Shown here: piece after piece, positions 15,901 through 20,048 of the stretch
Numbering within the stretch: the first letter of the stretch is position 1
How the letters are laid out: every line of letters starts with the position of its first letter
From: CAIOTO01 sp040389165
GTDB taxonomy: Bacteria; Pseudomonadota; Alphaproteobacteria; Paracaedibacterales; CAIOTO01
Direction: 5' to 3'
DNA length: 20,048 bases
Assembly: GCA_040389165.1 (NCBI GenBank)
Contig: JAZKAK010000030.1
Coordinates: 1-20,048 of the forward strand
Translations under genes and position numbers: made by a program
Notes under the pieces: generated by a model
The model's database searches: none
What the model was told of the DNA's origin: nothing
The model's input: the letters and a program-made list of their open reading frames with translations, nothing else

Positions 15901-18550
15901 GCTGCAGTCAAATGTAACAGGAACAACACTTACGGTCACAGGAAACAGCACGCCAGGAAGCACTTCAAGTGTGATTACGAGTGGTAATACTCTTGCCACT
16001 ATTCCCACCATCCCTTACACGAGCGCCGATTCCCCGACTGCAGCGGCTATCGCTTTCCTGACGCCAAATACCCCTGTCGATCTAACGAACACAACGATTC
16101 AGAACACAAGTGGAACGCATGAATTATCGGCAGCGCTCAATGTATCATCTGGTGCCTCAACTCTTAGCACAAGCACAGGCGCTGCAACAACCGTCGTAAA
16201 TCCTATTACAAGCGCACTTGGAACAACGTTAAACTTAACGGGTGGTGGAACAACAAATTTCTCGGCGGATAATAGTGGATTGTTAGGCAATATTGCTGTT
16301 AGCGGCTCTGCCATCACTATCTCTTCAAACTTAGGTTCAGGCGCCTTAAGCCTAACAAATTCAGCCGTAACGATTGCCGATGGCGCAAGCCTAAACAATG
16401 CGGTTACGACCGATGCAGGGACAACAATTGCGCTGCAACCATCCGCAACAGGAACGCCTATTGTCGTAAATGGTTCATTGTCAGGACAAGGTGCTGTTTC
16501 CATTGCAAGTGGCGGTACGGCTATCTTTAATGCGGCCAACACAAGCTTGTCCGGCCCGATTCAATTATCATCATCCACAGCTCAGATAGGCGATGGCGCC
16601 GACCTTGGTACGGGTGCGCTTTCTTTGCAAAGCTCTGGTGGTGGCGCAGCACCAACGATTGTTATGGGTGCAGTCACTTTGCAAAACCCAATATCTGCTG
16701 GCACAGCCGCTACGTTTACATCAAACTCTGCAGCAACATTATCTGGCGCTATCACCGGCGCTTCACCGCTCACGTTTAATGGGTCAGGTTCAACAAATTT
16801 AACGGGAACAGGTGTATCACCATATGCAGGCACATTAACCGCGAATTCAGGCAAACTTTCTGTGAATAGTAACATGCCGAATGCAAGTGTATCGGTAGGG
16901 GCTGATGCAGTTCTGAGTGGTAATGGCACCATGAAAGATGTGGTCTTAAATGGTGGTAAACTTAAACCTGGAAACTCCATCGGTACTCAATATTTCAATA
17001 GCTTGACAGCAAGTACTGGTACGGTTTATGACGTTGAACTTAATTCAGCTGGAGAATCAAACAGAATCATTGTAACAGGTGATACGACCCTCACTGGCAC
17101 ATTCATTATTAATTTGCTGATGGATGCCAACACCGTTGCTAATCCTTCTTATCCTATTGGATCCATGGACTTCAATATTTTAACAACAAGTGGCACCTTA
17201 ACCGTTGATATGTTGGATTTGCGATGGAATAAAAAAGCTGGCTTAACTTTTGATGTTGGCGTGCTTAATCAGCCAGGATCAATATATGATGGAAAAGCAT
17301 TAGTTGTAAAATACACATCAGACAGGCTCATCACTGTTGGAAGCGATGAAACATCAGTTAATACTACAACGCTTGGCACAACGTACGATGAAGAAGACAC
17401 AACACTTCATCCAATCACCATTGCACCGACAGATATTGTTGCCGCCGATAGCGGACTTATCCTTCCCACAGCACCGCCTGTTGCAGAACAAGTAGAAATA
17501 ACCGGCATTGTCTTCAACAATTCAACATCCATAAATGATCCTGCATCCACCGCCACAGCTGACGCCTTTCATTTCAAAGGATTCTCATCGAACACAGCAC
17601 CTATATCAGGCGGGGGAAATGCAGTAGAAGCCATACTTACGGCCATTTCCAAAAATGGTCCTGTGAGCTATGAAAAAAATGAAACACGCCTTTGGGTGAG
17701 CCCTTATGTAAACCGCAGTCGCACCAGTCGAACAAATAGCGACCTTGGCAACCAAGGATGGTCAGGTGGATCATTGATGGGTATAGAAAAACGTGATCAA
17801 AAGAACATCTGGTCAGCTGGCTTATTAACAGGGATCATGGGATCGCGATCACACACGCTTGGTGATCCGAATACATTCTCTAAAACAACCGGCATGCTAT
17901 TTGGTGGCTTTAACACGTACAAATATACAGATCATAAAGATCAAGGAAACTTTGGTCATGAACTTCTGATTAGTCGAACCTTTACCTCTATCGATTCGCA
18001 ACGCTATGGCCTTGATTACATCGATAAAAAGACACCTTTCTATGCGTTAGCGTCCTATAAAACGACCACGGATGTTGTTAATGCGCAGTTTAATTATCTA
18101 TTTGATATTATAAAGAAAAGCGTCACAAGTCGTTTGAACACAGGCTTGACGTATATTAGATCGCAATCGGGAAAAATCACAGAACGTGATGCAGGCCGTA
18201 ATGGCATTATCACAGCACCAAGCTCAACCAAATCCATGGAATTCTATAATGGTATTGGCCTTCGTAAAATTTGGAATCACGAGAAAATCACCATTCGAAC
18301 AACGTTTGTGTATGAGTATGGGTATCAAATGGTTAGCTCAGGTTCGACCAGCACAACGACGCAATCTGCAGCACCAACGACATTTACAACACCTGCTGGA
18401 CCTCGGCAAAACAAACACTATCTACAATTAAGCAGTTCATACCTTGATCGTGAGACAGGTTTGAAATTCATAGCTTCTTATGCTGGTGTGTTGTATAAGA
18501 ATGTTCGAAATCATACAGGTCTATTTAAAGTAGAATACAGGTTCAAATAA
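12926..18550 (+). CDS. Giant PATR-repeat autotransporter (type Va secretion)
   Basis: This 1874-aa protein should pass the inner membrane by Sec and display its own passenger outside the cell. An extended N-terminal region precedes the signal core (about 31-43; cleavage likely near the ASA at 46-48). The passenger (to about 1580) is rich in Gly, Ser, Thr, Ala and Asn and holds about nine PATR-like beta-helix repeats (pattern: fsadNSGLtG.i.i, then LGSGALsL). A pre-barrel type module appears three times. The C-terminal 290 residues form the autotransporter barrel (NETRLWVSPYVNRSR near 1585-1599, ending VEYRFK). No protease or other catalytic motif was found in the passenger, so an adhesin or surface coat is a reasonable guess but unproven. 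The start has no clear Shine-Dalgarno. The large minus-strand frames inside it are compositional shadows. Confidence 0.92.
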   Translation: MQMKNTSIRRLRLGLLSQVSFMPMSLRHVKLFHGMLLSSMALIESASASVVPAYIKAATTLVIPHAITAKTPVPGTLPTPVYFSGNFPIISTANNSYLGPTTIAADETGSVPGTFYNMGSIGTAHQSFTITSMGALRGGGTIAGNLTNSGLLSPGNSDVTTFAPSEPILGPGQYMNIIGDYTPTSTSTTQLYFSPYHGDQIAVSGSIDFTHGQWTITPIWGNYSSSVPVTYTAITWGTPIDWGTTSHPTIVITTGSSLNVAPIYTSTSLSFSFTGLDTYTLKPNQVLDFSSLSSSTHAVITSAGTTVDIQTLQSTPMPVGSILSGAGTINVRGLDVTTFSADNSGLTGIINITASTADIASGSNLGTAVLNLISSGGTGVTLNVAAGGGLTNAVVGDSTSIINLITDTSAPITLGGSLSGTGTVNITGTGVVNSSSTSTSFSGPVNIGASTTNLATGANFGSGALSLTGSTVNFAGTTSINNAIAVGTGTTTLATATGTVTFSKAITQAANSTLTLSGAGASIINGLLYVPQGATVNLSGAGQTTINTSISSDSAFLNVTARTINLGAGVNLGSGALSLTGSTVNFTGTTNVNNAITVATGTTTLNSTGTTTFTKAIGGAGTLTFSGGGTTVLTTANPLTGAINVNSTRINLNSGIDLGSGALTLSNAILTFLGAGGDTVSLSNSSPITVKGTTSIIATAERLNLTQALVGTGSAQISGTGTTYFTGDNSGLTGPVSIASNVNIGSASSLGSGPLTLNSGANLTLGHTLSNSAIAINASSAFTINSGVTATLFGALSGAGSMSLATSTGSSSGIVNLQGYSPNYTGTINASNISLFVNGNSRAAINTNTDSNSSIVSGAATVLGGTGTMGAVTINDNTIIQPGDGTAGSIGTMNVASFTATSASTTPHYQVQINNRGQVSLIKVRNGGTATLSTNFTVDVLMAAGDYSVGLSNYTIIQSSNPVSGYANALTWDGSLYPNLSFNIAVVGNYLVLQSNVTGTTLTVTGNSTPGSTSSVITSGNTLATIPTIPYTSADSPTAAAIAFLTPNTPVDLTNTTIQNTSGTHELSAALNVSSGASTLSTSTGAATTVVNPITSALGTTLNLTGGGTTNFSADNSGLLGNIAVSGSAITISSNLGSGALSLTNSAVTIADGASLNNAVTTDAGTTIALQPSATGTPIVVNGSLSGQGAVSIASGGTAIFNAANTSLSGPIQLSSSTAQIGDGADLGTGALSLQSSGGGAAPTIVMGAVTLQNPISAGTAATFTSNSAATLSGAITGASPLTFNGSGSTNLTGTGVSPYAGTLTANSGKLSVNSNMPNASVSVGADAVLSGNGTMKDVVLNGGKLKPGNSIGTQYFNSLTASTGTVYDVELNSAGESNRIIVTGDTTLTGTFIINLLMDANTVANPSYPIGSMDFNILTTSGTLTVDMLDLRWNKKAGLTFDVGVLNQPGSIYDGKALVVKYTSDRLITVGSDETSVNTTTLGTTYDEEDTTLHPITIAPTDIVAADSGLILPTAPPVAEQVEITGIVFNNSTSINDPASTATADAFHFKGFSSNTAPISGGGNAVEAILTAISKNGPVSYEKNETRLWVSPYVNRSRTSRTNSDLGNQGWSGGSLMGIEKRDQKNIWSAGLLTGIMGSRSHTLGDPNTFSKTTGMLFGGFNTYKYTDHKDQGNFGHELLISRTFTSIDSQRYGLDYIDKKTPFYALASYKTTTDVVNAQFNYLFDIIKKSVTSRLNTGLTYIRSQSGKITERDAGRNGIITAPSSTKSMEFYNGIGLRKIWNHEKITIRTTFVYEYGYQMVSSGSTSTTTQSAAPTTFTTPAGPRQNKHYLQLSSSYLDRETGLKFIASYAGVLYKNVRNHTGLFKVEYRFK
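13880..16875 (+). repeat. PATR-like passenger repeats
   Basis: About nine degenerate repeats are visible in translation, beginning near 13880, 14170, 14510, 14776, 15050, 15310, 16205, 16476 and 16750. Three keep a near-identical core (S/T-A/G-DNSGL at about 13941, 15105 and 16262). Two neighbouring units are close at DNA level: the GSGALSLTGSTVNF segments starting at about 14306 and 14642 lie 336 bp apart and are followed by similar NNAI..GTTTL sequences. This fits recent local duplication within a beta-helix passenger. Confidence 0.75.
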
Positions 18551-18570
18551 GCAGTTGAAAAAAATGAACA

Positions 18571-20016
18571 TCATTTATTATGTCTTGTTCCCACGAGCAT
18601 AGCCTTAAGTGTTGGCGATACAGGAATCCAACGTTCAATGCCTGCATCAAGCCCGTCTTTTAACAGAGCGCGGGCTTTTTTCAGATCCCCACCTATTTCA
18701 ATCATCAACAATCCTTTAAACCAATATACAAAAGGGTCGCACGCATTAATACCTTCAAGCATGGTAATAAATTGCTCAGCCTCGTTTAATTTGTGCGTAT
18801 TAAGCAATGTTGCCAAATAGGGAGCAGCTAGATCAAATCGCGCTGGGGCGGCAATAAGTGTGTCTTTTAAATAATTAAGCCACCTTGAATCACGTTCATG
18901 CCCCAATATATCAAGTGTTACAATACGAAGACTGAGCGGGGAATGTTGCATTGTTAACGCAAGTTCTTTAAAGACAGCAAGCTCGGCAGTTGTATCTAAG
19001 TCATGTGGATTATCTTTCGCATTCTGAAACGTGATTTGCATGTAATTACTCGCATGCAGCCCTTGCAATGCGCCATACCTCTTAATCAATTCAGACGTTA
19101 ATTGAGCAGGTGGGTTAATCTTACCAGCAACCCATGAGTATGTATGTTTGCTATAGATACACGCTGTTTGGAAACCTTCAAGTCGGAAGTACATAAATGA
19201 AACAAATAAAATAAACGCACATATGATTATGCTTATTTTATTGCCAATTATTTTCTCAACTATAATCGTAAGGTTAGGAAAAATAATATCCCGCCCAGCA
19301 GATGCACTACAACACAAAGCCAACGCCAAAAATGGCAAATGAATAGGCAACGTAAACCACGTCGATGAAATCGTTACCCATAAGCTAGTATAAAACAACG
19401 CAAAAGGAATGTCTTCATCGCGCGCAAAATAAATGGGCAATAACGGTAGTGCAAGCGTGAACAACGCCCCACCAATTCCCAGCGCTAACAGGCTTTCAAT
19501 CATTTGGTGATGACAGTGAAAATCAATACGCTCTAAACTATCCCAATTTGGAATGAGCGCCGTACTTTTATAAAGCGCCACAGGAATCTGTGTAAAATGC
19601 GCTAACAATGTATCCGTGAAATGCCCAAATCCAAAGCCTGTAAACAGACGCAATGGATGATCTTGAAATTCTTTAAATACCACATGGAGCAATTTTACAC
19701 GTGAGTCAAGACTTACAAATTTATCAGGATTAGCAACAAAAAGTTCTGCACCAATAATAAGGAACGGCAAACACAACAACGCAATAATCGCCCTGCTCCG
19801 CGTGATTTTAAATTCCATAAAATGCGCCGCAACCAGAGCGCCGCCATATGGAATGAGCGCATATTGCGCAGTCTTATTGTACGAAATTGCGACGATCACA
19901 ACACCAAGCGCAAGCATTCCCCATTTTGCCCAATGTCGTTTAATGTTTGTTACGCAACCCAGCAATGCAATTCCGATAAACGCTAGAAATGCACTAAGGA
20001 ACTGTGCAAAAATAAC
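18571..20016 (-). pseudogene. O-antigen polymerase/ligase-like (Wzy/WaaL) membrane protein, 5' part missing or broken
   Basis: The frame is open from the TAA at 20017-20019 to the stop at 18571-18573; the first usable start is a TTG at 19965 (464 aa). Codons upstream of it still read as membrane-like protein (FAQFLSAFLAFIGIALLG), so the true protein was probably longer. Features match the C-terminal half of Wzy/WaaL-type proteins: hydrophobic helices, a periplasmic loop with DHPLRLFTGFGFGHF, then HCHHQMIESLLALGIGGALF, more helices, and a soluble C-terminal region of about 200 residues, perhaps TPR-like. Such proteins join or polymerise lipid-linked glycans at the periplasmic face. Complete members have some 200 further N-terminal residues. 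Whether this is a true nonsense mutation, an error, or a short functional form cannot be decided from this window. It is convergent with the autotransporter (20 bp gap). Confidence 0.6.
18649..18681 (+). terminator. Rho-independent terminator for the autotransporter mRNA, inside the convergent gene
   Basis: A GC-rich 7-bp stem (aagcccg 18649-18655, cgggctt 18671-18677) with a 15-nt loop is followed by a T6 run (18676-18681) on the plus strand. It lies about 100 nt past the autotransporter stop, within the coding sequence of the opposite gene near its 3' end. The 20 bp between the two stop codons hold no terminator. Confidence 0.5.
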
Positions 20017-20048
20017 TTACATAACTTTGTGTGATATTGTGTAATTCC

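Noticed and set aside
13615..16980. Several long minus-strand frames (for example 13852-14493, 14509-15021, 16099-16542) inside the autotransporter
   Set aside because: They read as Val/Pro/Ala/Leu-rich sequence, which is the antisense of Thr/Gly/Ser/Asn-rich passenger codons. They have no motifs and follow the sense frame's repeats.
1..20048. CRISPR arrays, tRNA or rRNA genes, transposases, toxin-antitoxin pairs, phage genes
   Set aside because: Looked for by eye on both strands; no regular spacer-repeat pattern, cloverleaf-like sequence or family motif was found.

Overview
The window looks like chromosomal DNA of an AT-rich alphaproteobacterium. The main support is gene order: the divergent slt / dapA-smpB block and the eno-ftsB pair are typical of that class. 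Modest GC, a shortened NAD-glutamate dehydrogenase, a giant PATR-type autotransporter and dispersed palindromic elements would fit a host-associated lineage such as Holosporales or Rickettsiales. That placement is an inference; no rRNA or tRNA gene is present to settle it. No CRISPR array, transposase, integrase or phage gene was seen.

Layout from left to right. Positions 63-98 hold a terminator hairpin. Positions 110-3591 (minus) hold a small secreted protein made mostly of asparagine, which sits directly downstream of, and appears translationally coupled to, a short-form (1082 aa) NAD-specific glutamate dehydrogenase. Positions 3753-5413 (minus) hold ftsB and eno, 2 bp apart. Positions 5445-5624 hold a MITE-like inverted-repeat element in the eno leader. 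Positions 5697-7205 (minus) encode a membrane-anchored GT10 (fucosyltransferase-like) glycosyltransferase. Positions 7206-7633 are non-coding, with a direct repeat and a REP-like palindrome. Positions 7634-9904 (minus) encode an Slt-type lytic transglycosylase. Positions 9920-11305 (plus) hold dapA and smpB. Positions 11374-11838 (plus) encode a small unknown exported protein with a possible frameshift. Positions 11927-12664 (minus) hold tpiA with unusual residues in a conserved loop. Positions 12926-18550 (plus) encode a 1874-aa autotransporter. Positions 18571 to about 20016 (minus) hold the C-terminal half of an O-antigen polymerase/ligase-like membrane protein whose 5' part appears lost or broken.

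Functional themes are central carbon and nitrogen metabolism (eno, tpiA, gdh), cell envelope and division (ftsB, slt, dapA for the DAP of peptidoglycan, the GT10 enzyme, the Wzy/WaaL-like protein), ribosome rescue (smpB) and cell-surface display (autotransporter). The least explained items are the coupling of an Asn-rich exported peptide to glutamate dehydrogenase, the threefold module layout of the autotransporter passenger, and the inverted-repeat element placed in front of eno.
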